DNA of 64,000 bases from Paenibacillus kyungheensis (GCF_028606985.1 NZ_CP117416.1:1712001-1776000), one strand, 5' to 3'. Positions 8,206 to 17,205 are shown, counted from the stretch's first letter. Made by a program: numbers and translations. Notes: generated by a model from the sequence alone, not told the origin.

Positions 8206-8242
8206 AAGCTATTGATTGAATCCAATAAAGGAGTGTAACCTA

Positions 8243-10201
8243 ATGAGAATTACAGATCTAATGATCAAAGAAACGATGATCATGGACTTACAGGCAACAA
8301 CCAAAGAAGCAGCGATTGATGAATTGATCGCTAGTCTTGCAACCAGTGGAAGAATCAATGACAAAGTACTATTTAAAGAAAAGATTTTGAAACGTGAAAG
8401 CGAATCAAGTACGGGTATCGGTGGCGGTATTGCGATGCCTCATGCCAAAACAACAGCGGTAAACGAGCCTACAGTTGTTTTTGCTAAAAGTACAAGAGGG
8501 GTAGATTACGAGTCTCTTGATGGTGAACCTGCTCATTTGTTCTTTATGATTGCAGCACCAGAAGGAGCAGCAAATACACATTTACGTACATTAGCTGCGC
8601 TCTCTAAGCTACTGATTGATAGCGATTTCATCGAAAAATTGATGAATACAACCAGTCCTGACGAAGTATCCGCACTTTTCGATACACAACAAGCTGAAAA
8701 AGAAGCGGCGGAAAAAGCAAAAGCTGAAGCCAAAGCAGCAAGAGAACAAGCCAAACAACAAGAAAATGCAACAGTGCAACAAGCAGAAGCTACGCTGGAA
8801 GGCAAAGACAACAAACCATTCGTGGTTGCTGTTACCGCTTGTCCTACAGGGATTGCTCATACCTTTATGGCAGAAGACGCATTGATCAAAAAAGCGCAAG
8901 AAATGGGCGTAGAGATCAGAGTCGAAACAAACGGTTCCGAGGGTGCTCAGACTGTACTAACTGACGATGAAATTCGTCGTGCAAGTGGTGTTATTGTAGC
9001 CGCTGACAAAAATGTAGAAATGGCGCGTTTTGATGGTAAGCCTGTTTTACAAAGACCGGTTAGTGATGGTATTCGCAAATCCGAAGAGTTGATTCGCAAA
9101 GCGATGAATGGAGACGCTCCGATCTATCATAGTGCTGGAGGAAAATCGTCTTCTGAAGCTTCATCTTCAAATGAAAAAACAAAAATAGGTAGTAAAATTT
9201 ATAAAGACTTAATGAATGGTATCTCGCATATGTTGCCGTTCGTTGTCGGTGGTGGTATTTTACTTGCGATCTCGTTCTTAATCGAACAGACAGCAGGCGA
9301 GAATAGCCAAATCTTCAAGCTATTGCAAACGATCGGTGGCGGAGAAGGCGCATTCTTCTTCCTGATTCCAATCCTAGCTGGTTTTATCGCAATGAGTATT
9401 GGGGATCGTCCTGCATTAATGCCTGGTATGGTCGGCGGTCTAATGGCAGCGAACTCTAACGCTGGTTTCCTCGGCGGTTTAGCAGCTGGTTTCTTGGCAG
9501 GTTATGTGATCCTTGCTCTACGTAAGTTACTTGCTGGATTACCAAAAACATTAGATGGTCTCAAACCGATTTTGTTATATCCTGTACTTGGTCTGTTAAT
9601 TACCGGTACGATTGCGTACTATATCTTCGATCCAATCTTTGGTGGTATTAATACGTGGTTGGTTAACGTCTTGAATAACCTTGGAACAGGAAATGCTGTT
9701 ATTCTAGGTCTGATCTTAGGCGGAATGATGTCAATCGATATGGGTGGGCCATTTAACAAAGCCGCTTATGCGTTTGCGATTGGTGTATTTACATCAAGTG
9801 GTAATGTAAATGGTACAATGATGGCGGCTGTTATGGCAGGCGGTATGGTTCCTCCACTTGCGATTGCTTTGGCTACTACATTCTTCAAAAACAAATTTAC
9901 AGAGCAAGAACGTAAGTCTGGTCTAACTAACTATGTACTTGGATTGTCCTTTATAACCGAAGGTGCGATTCCTTTTGCAGCAGCTGATCCATTACGTATT
10001 CTAACGTCTTGTATTATTGGTTCTGCAGTTGCAGGGGGCTTGACACAATTCTGGGGAATTAATATTCCTGCACCTCATGGTGGGATTTTCGTAGCAGCTC
10101 TTGCTAATCATGCTTTACTATTCTTATTAGCTGTTGCCATTGGCGCTGTTATTTCTGGTTTGATTTTAGGAATATGGAAAAAAGTACTTGTAGCTAAATA
10201 A
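8243..10201 (+). CDS. fruA: PTS fructose transporter, IIABC fusion
   Basis: A 652-residue fused permease that imports fructose as fructose 1-phosphate. The start at 8243 follows AAAGGAG; a TTG at 8216 lies before that site. Domain order is IIA (about 1-150, phospho-acceptor His67 in AMPHAKT), an Ala/Lys/Glu/Gln-rich linker (about 150-190), IIB (about 192-295, Cys200 in TACPTGIAHTFMAEDAL) and membrane domain IIC (about 320-650, with GGPFNKAA, FITEGAIPFAAADP and PAPHGG). Third gene of the operon, followed by a strong terminator. Confidence 0.95.
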   Translation: MRITDLMIKETMIMDLQATTKEAAIDELIASLATSGRINDKVLFKEKILKRESESSTGIGGGIAMPHAKTTAVNEPTVVFAKSTRGVDYESLDGEPAHLFFMIAAPEGAANTHLRTLAALSKLLIDSDFIEKLMNTTSPDEVSALFDTQQAEKEAAEKAKAEAKAAREQAKQQENATVQQAEATLEGKDNKPFVVAVTACPTGIAHTFMAEDALIKKAQEMGVEIRVETNGSEGAQTVLTDDEIRRASGVIVAADKNVEMARFDGKPVLQRPVSDGIRKSEELIRKAMNGDAPIYHSAGGKSSSEASSSNEKTKIGSKIYKDLMNGISHMLPFVVGGGILLAISFLIEQTAGENSQIFKLLQTIGGGEGAFFFLIPILAGFIAMSIGDRPALMPGMVGGLMAANSNAGFLGGLAAGFLAGYVILALRKLLAGLPKTLDGLKPILLYPVLGLLITGTIAYYIFDPIFGGINTWLVNVLNNLGTGNAVILGLILGGMMSIDMGGPFNKAAYAFAIGVFTSSGNVNGTMMAAVMAGGMVPPLAIALATTFFKNKFTEQERKSGLTNYVLGLSFITEGAIPFAAADPLRILTSCIIGSAVAGGLTQFWGINIPAPHGGIFVAALANHALLFLLAVAIGAVISGLILGIWKKVLVAK

Positions 10202-10216
10202 TAAAAGATAATACTC

Positions 10217-10281
10217 AAAACCTCTGTGTGAAGATCAAGCTGATTGGATATAGCTAATGTTCTTCTCACAGAGGTTTTTTT
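10217..10281 (+). terminator. Intrinsic terminator after fruA
   Basis: AAACCTCTGTG and CACAGAGGTTT pair, extended by GAAG/CTTC, and are followed by seven T. Confidence 0.85.
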
Positions 10282-10465
10282 GGTATCGTTGTGCAAAAGT
10301 AACATATTTAAATGTCGAATTTTGTATTGTATGACCATTTCATAAAATAAATAAAGAAAATGAGCGAATTCATGCAAATAAATGTAAATATTAGGCAAGA
10401 TAATGACGATATATAATCTATAACTCCTAGTATATTAAATAGTTCAAAAGAATTATAAAAATCTA
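10282..10465. other. AT-rich stretch upstream of the second PTS locus
   Basis: I see no gene or RNA here. The gap from fruA to the next start (10202-10625) otherwise holds the fruA terminator, a promoter with an overlapping cre-like site, and three CGATCA motifs at 10524-10569 that could be repressor sites. Confidence 0.4.
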
Positions 10466-10494
10466 TTTACAGTCTATGAAAACGCTGTTATAAT
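10466..10494 (+). promoter_or_regulatory. Promoter of the second PTS locus with an overlapping cre-like site
   Basis: TTTACA (10466-10471) and TATAAT (10489-10494) are 17 bases apart. ATGAAAACGCTGTTA (10476-10490) fits the CcpA cre consensus WTGNAANCGNWNNCW at 14 of 15 positions and overlaps the spacer and -10, where CcpA binding would repress. Confidence 0.65.
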
Positions 10495-10625
10495 CAAAAT
10501 CAATCAAGAGTAATCACAAACGATCACGAAAATTGTCGAAAAAAATCAATAAACGATCATCATCGATCATGAGCACATGTTCAACGTCATTATTAGCTAA
10601 CATATGTAGACAGGTGGAATGTCCC

Positions 10626-11390
10626 ATGCTTTTTGAAGAAGAACGAAAGCATAAAATGGTTCAATATTTACAAGAGAATCACCGGGCATCTGTTCAAGAA
10701 CTAGGGGAAGCTTTTGGAGTATCAGATTCAACGGTTCGTCGGGATCTCAAAGAGTTAGAAGATGCAAGGCGATTGAAAAGGACACACGGGGGAGCCGTAT
10801 CACTGCAAAGTGTTAATTTTGAACCCAATATGGTGGACAAAGAAGATTCTTTTCGAGAAGAGAAAGAGCGCATTGCGAAACGAGCGGTAGAGATGATCCA
10901 TCAAGGTGATACGATCTTGCTTGACTCGGGAACGACAACTCTTCCATTAGCAAAAGAACTAAAGCATATGTCCGGTATTCGAGTAATCACGAACTCGGTC
11001 ATTGTTCTTAGCGAACTTCGAGATTGTCGGAATATTGAATTGTCTATTATTGGCGGATTGTTAAGGCCAGACACACTAGCATTTGTTGGGCCGATAGCAG
11101 AACGTTCACTGGATATGGTACGTGTAGACAAAGCTTTTATTGCAACAAACGGTCTGGATCTCAAAGAAGGTGTAACCACCCCTAATCTGACAGAAGCTGC
11201 TATTAAGCGCAAAATGATTGATATTGCTAAGCAAGTTATTTTATTAGCAGATCATAGCAAGATTGGTAATATCGCTTATGCCAAATTTGCAGACGTATCA
11301 GAGATTGACCATTGTATTATGGATGATGGAGTACCGCTTCATATTATTCATCAACTGAAAAAGCTAGGTATAGGTGTGACGATCGCTTAA
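10626..11390 (+). CDS. DeoR-family transcriptional regulator of the second PTS locus
   Basis: A 254-residue DeoR-family repressor. The N-terminal HTH contains SVQELGEAFGVSDSTVRRDLKELE, then the C-terminal sensor has LDSGTTTLPLAKEL, VITNSVIV, IIGG, FIATNGLD, TTPNLTEAAIK and ADHSKIGN. The start at 10626 follows AGGTGG by 9 bases; the frame is open back to 10533, but that extension lacks a ribosome binding site and reads unlike the family. It is a paralogue of FruR and precedes the IIBC gene by about 100 bases. The effector is unknown, probably a hexose phosphate produced by the adjacent PTS. Confidence 0.85.
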   Translation: MLFEEERKHKMVQYLQENHRASVQELGEAFGVSDSTVRRDLKELEDARRLKRTHGGAVSLQSVNFEPNMVDKEDSFREEKERIAKRAVEMIHQGDTILLDSGTTTLPLAKELKHMSGIRVITNSVIVLSELRDCRNIELSIIGGLLRPDTLAFVGPIAERSLDMVRVDKAFIATNGLDLKEGVTTPNLTEAAIKRKMIDIAKQVILLADHSKIGNIAYAKFADVSEIDHCIMDDGVPLHIIHQLKKLGIGVTIA

Positions 11391-11432
11391 CTACACGTTG
11401 GGATCAGAAATACATGATACATCATGATGAAT

Positions 11433-11447
11433 TTGAAAGCGTTTTAA
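11433..11447 (+). promoter_or_regulatory. cre-like site upstream of the IIBC gene
   Basis: TTGAAAGCGTTTTAA matches the CcpA cre consensus at 14 of 15 positions. It lies 49 bases before the IIBC start, so it could add catabolite control inside the locus. Confidence 0.5.
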
Positions 11448-11495
11448 TAAAGGCGATAAAGGTTAGACCATTACTCATTATAAGGGGATATTACC

Positions 11496-12878
11496 ATGAA
11501 AAAATTATTGGCTGTTACCGCTTGTCCAACCGGTATTGCTCACACGTACATGGCTGCTGAGTCATTGCAAAAAGCTGCAGATCAAAAAGGTGTACCGATC
11601 AAAGTAGAAACTCGTGGTGCAGTTGGAGTCGAGAATGGTCTAACCGCTCAAGAAATCGCTGAAGCACATGCTATTATTATCGCTGCTGATACAGATGTAG
11701 ATGAAGATCGCTTTGCAGGCAAACCTGTTATTCGTGTAGCAGTTGCACAAGGGATCAAAGTTCCAGGAGAATTAATCGATCGTGCATTAGCTAAAGAAGC
11801 TTCCAGTGGTCTTGCTGCTTCACCAACAGCTACACCTGAAGAAAATGCAGGTCGTAAGCCTAATATGTTCTACAAACATTTAATGAATGGTGTATCCAAT
11901 ATGTTACCGCTTGTTATTGCAGGTGGTCTGATTATCGCATTCTCATTCTTATTCGCTTTCACTAAAGGCGGAGTCGATCAAGTAGAGGGTTCGTTTGGAG
12001 CTGCTTTATCCACAATTGGTGGCGCTTCAATGGGACTGATGGTTATCGTATTATCTGGATTCATTTCATTCTCTATCGCTGGTAAACCCGGACTTGCACC
12101 TGGTTTGGTAGGCGGTGTACTTGCTAAAGATATGGGTGCTGGATTTATCGGCGGTATTATCGCAGGTTTTGTAGCTGGTTATATTGCACATTACTTGATC
12201 AAAACAATCAAAATGCCTAAAAACTTTGAAGGACTTAAACCGATTCTAATCGTTCCTGTATTGTCTGTACTTGCTATTGGTCTATTGATGGTCTATGTTA
12301 TCGGTCAACCGATTGAATGGTTGTTGACAGGTTTGACAGCTTGGTTGACGAATATGGGTGCAGGAAATGCTATTATTCTAGGAGCTATTCTTGGTGCAAT
12401 GATGGCACTCGATATGGGGGGCCCTTTCAACAAAACCGCTTATACTTTTGCAGTAGGATTGCTAGGTGCTTCTCTTTATACGCCAATGGCGGCTGTTATG
12501 GCAGCAGGTATGACTCCACCACTTGGTATTTGGTTAGCAACTGTTATTGCTAAAAATCGCTTTACCAAAGAAGAGCGTGAAGCTGGTAAAGTGGCTTCGA
12601 TTCTAGGGCTATCGTTTATTACCGAAGGTGCTATTCCGTTCGGTGCGGCTGATCCGATTCGTGTTATTCCTTCCTTTATGGTAGGTTCGGCTGTAGCTGG
12701 TGCATTATCAATGTACTTCGGTGCAGGTCTACATGCTCCTCATGGTGGTGTATTCGTTCTCTTTATCCCGAATGCAATCGATCATTTGCCACAGTATGTA
12801 TTGTCTATTGTTATTGGTACTGTCGTTACAGCGTTGATGGTCTTGTTGCTTAAACGCAAAGCACCTGCTAAATTATAA
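11496..12878 (+). CDS. PTS fructose-type IIBC component
   Basis: A 460-residue PTS protein. IIB occupies about residues 1-105 with the phosphocysteine at Cys10 (VTACPTGIAHTYMAAESL). Domain IIC spans about 125-455 with many hydrophobic segments and the fructose-type motifs DMGGPFNKTAYTFA, FITEGAIPFGAADP and HAPHGGVFV. Unlike FruA it lacks a fused IIA, which is encoded separately at 13008. The start follows AAGGGG. The sugar cannot be read from sequence; the fructose-mannitol family also handles other ketoses, and no dedicated kinase gene is adjacent. Confidence 0.9.
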   Translation: MKKLLAVTACPTGIAHTYMAAESLQKAADQKGVPIKVETRGAVGVENGLTAQEIAEAHAIIIAADTDVDEDRFAGKPVIRVAVAQGIKVPGELIDRALAKEASSGLAASPTATPEENAGRKPNMFYKHLMNGVSNMLPLVIAGGLIIAFSFLFAFTKGGVDQVEGSFGAALSTIGGASMGLMVIVLSGFISFSIAGKPGLAPGLVGGVLAKDMGAGFIGGIIAGFVAGYIAHYLIKTIKMPKNFEGLKPILIVPVLSVLAIGLLMVYVIGQPIEWLLTGLTAWLTNMGAGNAIILGAILGAMMALDMGGPFNKTAYTFAVGLLGASLYTPMAAVMAAGMTPPLGIWLATVIAKNRFTKEEREAGKVASILGLSFITEGAIPFGAADPIRVIPSFMVGSAVAGALSMYFGAGLHAPHGGVFVLFIPNAIDHLPQYVLSIVIGTVVTALMVLLLKRKAPAKL

Positions 12879-12897
12879 GTAATTATAATTCATTACA

Positions 12898-12928
12898 AGC
12901 GACCGGAACGATGATTTGTCCGGTCGCT
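12898..12928 (+). other. Intercistronic hairpin between IIBC and IIA genes
   Basis: A perfect 10-base stem (AGCGACCGGA at 12898-12907 with TCCGGTCGCT at 12919-12928, loop 11 bases) lacks a proper T tail. It could be a partial terminator or a 3' stabiliser giving unequal IIBC and IIA levels. Confidence 0.55.
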
Positions 12929-13007
12929 GTCCATATTTTCAAGATTTACACTTAGGTTCTACCAGTTGACTATAAGATGATGACTATTAGAAGGAGTGAC
13001 ACTACCC

Positions 13008-13466
13008 ATGAATATCAGCGAACTATTAAGCACAGAAAGTATATTTTTACCTTCTAACGCAACAACACGTGAAGAAGCGATTCAACAAATGGCAGCAGGT
13101 ATGAAAGCTTCTGGAGCAGTTACGGATGAAGCAGCTTATGTTAATGCGGTTATGGCACGTGAACAACAAAGTTCAACAGGTATTGGTTTTGGCGTCGCTA
13201 TTCCTCACGGCAAGTCATCAGGGGTTGCCAAAGCAGCATTAGCTTTCTCACGCTTTGCAGAACCGCTTGATTGGGAATCTTTAGATGATCAGCCGGCTCA
13301 AATTGCATTTATGATCGGTGTACCTGAAGCCAATGCAGGAAATGAACATTTGCAGATTCTGGTAGCTCTTTCTCGCAAATTAATTCATGAAGAATTTCGG
13401 GCTGAATTGATTAACGCTCAGAGCAAACAAGAAATTATAGATATTTTAACTCGTACGATCGGTTAA
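13008..13466 (+). CDS. PTS fructose-type IIA component
   Basis: A 152-residue stand-alone IIA domain with the phospho-accepting His67 in GVAIPHGKSSG, preceded by STGIGFG, and with LLSTESIFL at the N-terminus. It would pass phosphate from HPr to the IIB domain of the upstream gene. The start at 13008 has AAGGAG 12 bases upstream; a GTG at 12996 directly abuts that site and is unlikely. It is the last gene of the locus and is followed by a terminator. It also resembles the IIA domain of FruA, suggesting domain fission or fusion between the two loci. Confidence 0.9.
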   Translation: MNISELLSTESIFLPSNATTREEAIQQMAAGMKASGAVTDEAAYVNAVMAREQQSSTGIGFGVAIPHGKSSGVAKAALAFSRFAEPLDWESLDDQPAQIAFMIGVPEANAGNEHLQILVALSRKLIHEEFRAELINAQSKQEIIDILTRTIG

Positions 13467-13496
13467 TCCTAATTAGATAGAATAGATATGTAAATA

Positions 13497-13533
13497 AAAG
13501 CGTATTGCCTGTTTATAGGTGATACGCTTTCTT
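13497..13533 (+). terminator. Intrinsic terminator after the IIA gene
   Basis: AAAGCGTAT and ATACGCTTT arms, with an inner CCT/AGG pairing, end in a T-rich tail. Confidence 0.75.
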
Positions 13534-13680
13534 TAATATACGTTGGCATCATCATCTATTGATTCTGATCTCTACATCTAAAATAGATACGCGTTTGAAA
13601 GTCATACATACGGTTAATGAAGATTATCTGATTCCAAGCAAATTAACAAGAAGATGAATCTAATACAAAGGTGGAACATA

Positions 13681-14607
13681 ATGAGTAAATGGGTAGAGTT
13701 TAGCCAGGCTTCGCGGTTGCATTTTGTGCCTTTAATGGCGATTTGTGTAGTGCAGGGAGCTTTAGCAGCATGGATATGGAATGATCAATTTAGCGTACTG
13801 ATTTTCCTTTTAACATTGATTGGTTCAAGTGCAATACATATTTTTTCGATGATGATTAATGATCTATGGGATTATCGCAGTGGTGTTGATGTTGCCGCTT
13901 ATCAATCCGAAGAATCGATTTCGACAGATTCAGGATATCTGACGACTGGTAAATGGAGTGAACAAACATTTGCAAAAGTAACATGGAGTATGCTCGCTAT
14001 CACGATCGTCTGCGCGTTAACATTATACTTTTTAAGTGGATGGGGCGTGTTATTACTCGGAGGAATTGGCGGATTACTTGCTTTATTTTATGTTGTTCCC
14101 CCGATCAAATATGGATATATCGGTAAAGGCAGTAGTGAACTGGCGCATGTATTATGTTTTGGCGTGTTCCCGGTGATGGGCGCTTATTATGTGCAGACAG
14201 GTCACTTTGATATACGGTTATTCTTTTTATCATTGCCTATGGGGTTGCTAACGACACTGACCTTTTTCAATCATCACTTTTTACACTGGAAAACAGACAA
14301 ACAGGTTGGTAAACGTACATTGGTCGTGGTATGGGGAGAACGAAAATCGTTTCGCTTTTCGATTTTCTTATTATGTCTGGCTTTGTGCAGTATTTTGCTC
14401 TGTGTACTTGTCGGTGGATTGCCGATCTACGGTATTCTTGCGCTATTAACAGCTATTCCGTTATGCCGTATGTACCAGCATATGAAAAATAAGCGCAACT
14501 TGCAGACACATCAGCAATTATTATGGTTGTCATTACGAACCTCGCTACAATGCGGAACAGTGATGATTTTAGTATTGTTAGTCGGGCGCTGGATATGGTT
14601 TATGTAA
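13681..14607 (+). CDS. UbiA-family membrane prenyltransferase
   Basis: A 308-residue integral membrane protein with about eight hydrophobic segments. The first aspartate motif is MINDLWDYRSGVD, as in MenA and archaeal-type enzymes. The second reads FNHHFLHWKTDKQVGKRT: compared with the usual RDxxxDxxxGK pattern, the first aspartate is replaced by histidine. Family members join a polyprenyl diphosphate to an aromatic or glyceryl acceptor. MenA (1,4-dihydroxy-2-naphthoate prenyltransferase) is one option; the substrate is open because no men gene is nearby. The start at 13681 follows AAAGGTGG; 13654 is an upstream in-frame ATG without a good site. Next downstream, after a terminator, is araM. 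Confidence 0.8.
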   Translation: MSKWVEFSQASRLHFVPLMAICVVQGALAAWIWNDQFSVLIFLLTLIGSSAIHIFSMMINDLWDYRSGVDVAAYQSEESISTDSGYLTTGKWSEQTFAKVTWSMLAITIVCALTLYFLSGWGVLLLGGIGGLLALFYVVPPIKYGYIGKGSSELAHVLCFGVFPVMGAYYVQTGHFDIRLFFLSLPMGLLTTLTFFNHHFLHWKTDKQVGKRTLVVVWGERKSFRFSIFLLCLALCSILLCVLVGGLPIYGILALLTAIPLCRMYQHMKNKRNLQTHQQLLWLSLRTSLQCGTVMILVLLVGRWIWFM

Positions 14608-14631
14608 AAGTAGATCCTACTTAAACAGGTT

Positions 14632-14671
14632 AAACAAAAAAGATATCTATAATAAGATGTCTTTTTTTGTT
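14632..14671. terminator. Intrinsic terminator after the UbiA-family gene
   Basis: The arms AAACAAAAAAGATATC and GATGTCTTTTTTTGTTT pair almost fully around a short loop, with runs of A and T on both sides. Confidence 0.75.
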
Positions 14672-14723
14672 TAGCACAACCGAAATGATTTTAAAAGATA
14701 GACATAACTACAAAATTTTTCTA

Positions 14724-14781
14724 AAATGTATGTACAAGTTAGATGTAAAAGCGCATAATTTAATAAATGATATGTACAAGT
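14724..14781 (+). promoter_or_regulatory. Two AraR-like operators upstream of araM
   Basis: AAATGTATGTACAAGT (14724-14739) and AATGATATGTACAAGT (14766-14781) match the B. subtilis AraR box ATTTGTACGTACAAAT at 12 and 11 of 16 positions. They are 42 bases apart, suiting cooperative binding. The araR gene lies two genes downstream of the UbiA-family gene, directly after araM. Confidence 0.65.
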
Positions 14782-14790
14782 TGAGAAATA

Positions 14791-14805
14791 TTGTAAGCGG
14801 TATCT
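14791..14805 (+). promoter_or_regulatory. CcpA cre site upstream of araM
   Basis: TTGTAAGCGGTATCT matches the cre consensus WTGNAANCGNWNNCW at every defined position, 26 bases before the araM start. Confidence 0.7.
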
Positions 14806-14830
14806 TGATTATACAAAAGGGGATGACAAC

Positions 14831-15994
14831 ATGAAGCAGCCATCATTATCTATTAACGAGCAAATTACGATCTGGAATCAAAAGTCAGCTTTAATTGCAG
14901 GTAATCAATCTTTTGAGACGATAGGGATTCATATTGAATTAGAAGCAGGAGCTATTCGCAAGTTACCCGCATATATCCATACCGAGCGTTATCAGCATAT
15001 TATGGTTGTGTATGATAAATTCACATATGAAGCAGCAGGTCGGCAAACGATAGATTTACTGCAAAGTATTGAGGTAGGTATTACAGAATTAGAGTTACGT
15101 GAAAATAAAGTAGGCGATGTAATTGCGGATGAAGCGACAATTGTACAATTATTGTTAGCTGTTACTCCTCAGACCGATGCGATTGTAGCGATTGGTTCAG
15201 GAACGATTCATGATGTTGTGCGAATTGTCAGTCACAAAATGAATAAGCCATTTTTGTCTGTTCCTACTGCAGCTTCGGTAGATGGATTTACTTCTGCCGG
15301 CGCACCACTTATTGTGAATGGAACCAAAGAAACATTTCAAGCCAAAGCACCAGAAGCTATTTTTGCAGACATTAATATTTTGATCAATGCTCCGCAAACA
15401 TTAACCGCCGCAGGATTTGGTGATATGTTAGGCAAATGCACTTCATTAGCAGATTGGAAAGTATCCCGTGATCTTGGAAAAGAACCTTATAATCAGTTGG
15501 TATACGATATTACAGAAGAAGCGCTTCATCAATGTATTGAAAAAGTAGATTTGATTGCTTCAGGTAGTGCAGAAGGTATCTATACGGTTATGTATTCACT
15601 ACTTGCTTCAGGAATAGCTATGTTGATCGCTGATCATTCGCGCTCAGCGTCAGGGGGAGAACACCATATTTCTCACCGCTGGGAAATGGAATTGATCAAA
15701 GGTGGACACAGACAAATTTTACATGGAGCCAAAGTAGGAGTGGCATCAGCACTTCTAGCCGATCATTATCGCCAATTAGCAATCGATCATCCAAAAGTTC
15801 AAGCTTTTGCCGCTTACAAAGATATCCCAACCAGCGCACAGATGAAGCAGTGGTTATCCGCAGTAGGTGGCCCAAGTGAATACGAACAATTAGATATGCC
15901 AGCTGAATGGTTAGAACTGGCTCTACATTCCGCTCACACTCTACGTAACCGATATACAGGGTTAAAATATATGAATGAACATCAATTGATCTAA
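14831..15994 (+). CDS. araM: sn-Glycerol-1-phosphate dehydrogenase
   Basis: A 387-residue member of the iron/zinc alcohol dehydrogenase-like group, matching AraM/EgsA of B. subtilis in length and motifs. It would reduce dihydroxyacetone phosphate to sn-glycerol 1-phosphate with NAD(P)H. Visible motifs are VAIGSGTIHDVVR for nucleotide binding, PTAASVDGFTSAGAPL and AGFGDMLGKCTSLADWK around the metal site, and SASGGEHHISH plus LHGAKVGVAS with metal-binding histidines. In Bacillus the product feeds an archaeal-type glyceryl ether made by PcrB. Here it precedes araR, with AraR-like boxes and a cre site upstream, so sugar-responsive control is likely. No arabinose catabolic gene lies in this window. 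Confidence 0.9.
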   Translation: MKQPSLSINEQITIWNQKSALIAGNQSFETIGIHIELEAGAIRKLPAYIHTERYQHIMVVYDKFTYEAAGRQTIDLLQSIEVGITELELRENKVGDVIADEATIVQLLLAVTPQTDAIVAIGSGTIHDVVRIVSHKMNKPFLSVPTAASVDGFTSAGAPLIVNGTKETFQAKAPEAIFADINILINAPQTLTAAGFGDMLGKCTSLADWKVSRDLGKEPYNQLVYDITEEALHQCIEKVDLIASGSAEGIYTVMYSLLASGIAMLIADHSRSASGGEHHISHRWEMELIKGGHRQILHGAKVGVASALLADHYRQLAIDHPKVQAFAAYKDIPTSAQMKQWLSAVGGPSEYEQLDMPAEWLELALHSAHTLRNRYTGLKYMNEHQLI

Positions 15995-16054
15995 TCAGTT
16001 GTGTTTATGGTAAAATAAAATATCTTATATCTTTATCAATCGTTCGGAGGAATT

Positions 16055-17149
16055 ATGGCCGCAAAATACAGACAAGTTCGAGATGAAATATTATCGTGGA
16101 TTCATTCATCCAAATTATTACCAGGTAGCCGATTGCCTTCGGAACATGAGATTGCTGATCAATTCAGTGTCAGTCGACAAACGGTACGTCAGGCTTTAGG
16201 GGAATTGGTGCGAGAAGGCTGGTTGAACCGGATGCAAGGCAAAGGGACATTTGTTGCTGATCCTGCTGTCAAATCAGTCGATGACAACAAAACGGTAGGT
16301 GTGATTACTACGTATATTTCGGATTATATTTTCCCCCAAATTGTGCAAGGTATCGAAACGAGACTACGTAGCGAAGGATATCGTCTACTGCTAGCGAGTA
16401 CAGAAAATGATCCAACCAAAGAGCGCGAGTGTCTTGAAATGATGCTCAATCAGTCTCCTGCGGCTTTGATTGTAGAACCTACTCGAAGTGGAGAACGCAG
16501 TGCCAATCTCAATTATTTTCTTACTATTGAAAATCGTTCAATACCTTATCTGATGATTAATGCGAGTTATGAAGAAATGGATTCCGCATGTCTACGAATG
16601 GATGATGAGCGTGGAGGATTTTTGGCGGCTCAACATCTGATAGAACTGGGACATCAACGGATTGCTGGCTTTTTCAAAACAGATGATATGCAAGGCGTAC
16701 GTCGTATGAAAGGATTCGTTGCGGCACATCGCAAGCATGGGATTGCTTTACAACCATCATTGATTTTTACGTATACTACAGATGACAAAAGCACTGCACC
16801 GATTCAACAAGCACAACAACTTATTAAGCAATCTGCTCAAGAGCGTGCAACCGGATGGGTACTATATAATGACGAATTAGCTATTAATCTGCTTCAAGTT
16901 GTGCGTGAAGCCGGTCTTTCGGTACCGAATGATCTATCGTTAGTCGGATTTGACGATTCTTTTCTAGCTACAGCTACAGAAGTGAAGCTAACAACACTTA
17001 GTCACCCCAAGCATGCATTGGGAACAGCGGCAGCAGAAATGATTTTGCAAATGTTAGATGGAGAACAACGGGGCTTAGGCGAAAAGATACATACCCCTGA
17101 GCTGATTATTCGTGAATCCACATCATCTCCTGCTGTAATACCCACATAA
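16055..17149 (+). CDS. araR: Arabinose-type repressor (GntR HTH fused to LacI ligand domain)
   Basis: A 364-residue chimeric regulator with a GntR winged helix (residues 1-70, SEHEIADQFSVSRQTVRQAL and the wing GKGTFVADP) and a LacI/periplasmic-binding-type ligand domain (about 78-355, VGVITTYISDYIFPQIVQGI, GFFKTDDMQG, SLVGFDDS). This architecture and length match AraR, which releases DNA when L-arabinose binds. The start follows CGGAGGAATT. It lies 60 bases after araM and likely controls it through the two boxes upstream of that gene. The inducer is inferred from the family. Confidence 0.85.
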   Translation: MAAKYRQVRDEILSWIHSSKLLPGSRLPSEHEIADQFSVSRQTVRQALGELVREGWLNRMQGKGTFVADPAVKSVDDNKTVGVITTYISDYIFPQIVQGIETRLRSEGYRLLLASTENDPTKERECLEMMLNQSPAALIVEPTRSGERSANLNYFLTIENRSIPYLMINASYEEMDSACLRMDDERGGFLAAQHLIELGHQRIAGFFKTDDMQGVRRMKGFVAAHRKHGIALQPSLIFTYTTDDKSTAPIQQAQQLIKQSAQERATGWVLYNDELAINLLQVVREAGLSVPNDLSLVGFDDSFLATATEVKLTTLSHPKHALGTAAAEMILQMLDGEQRGLGEKIHTPELIIRESTSSPAVIPT

Positions 17150-17205
17150 CTGTCTGGATCAGTGAAGATCTCTGGATAAGCTAGATTATAATTAGGAGTG
17201 TACGT

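Noticed and set aside
8533-8899. Two overlapping minus-strand frames inside fruA
   Set aside because: They arise from the Ala/Lys/Gln-rich linker of FruA; strong plus-strand domain matches explain the region.
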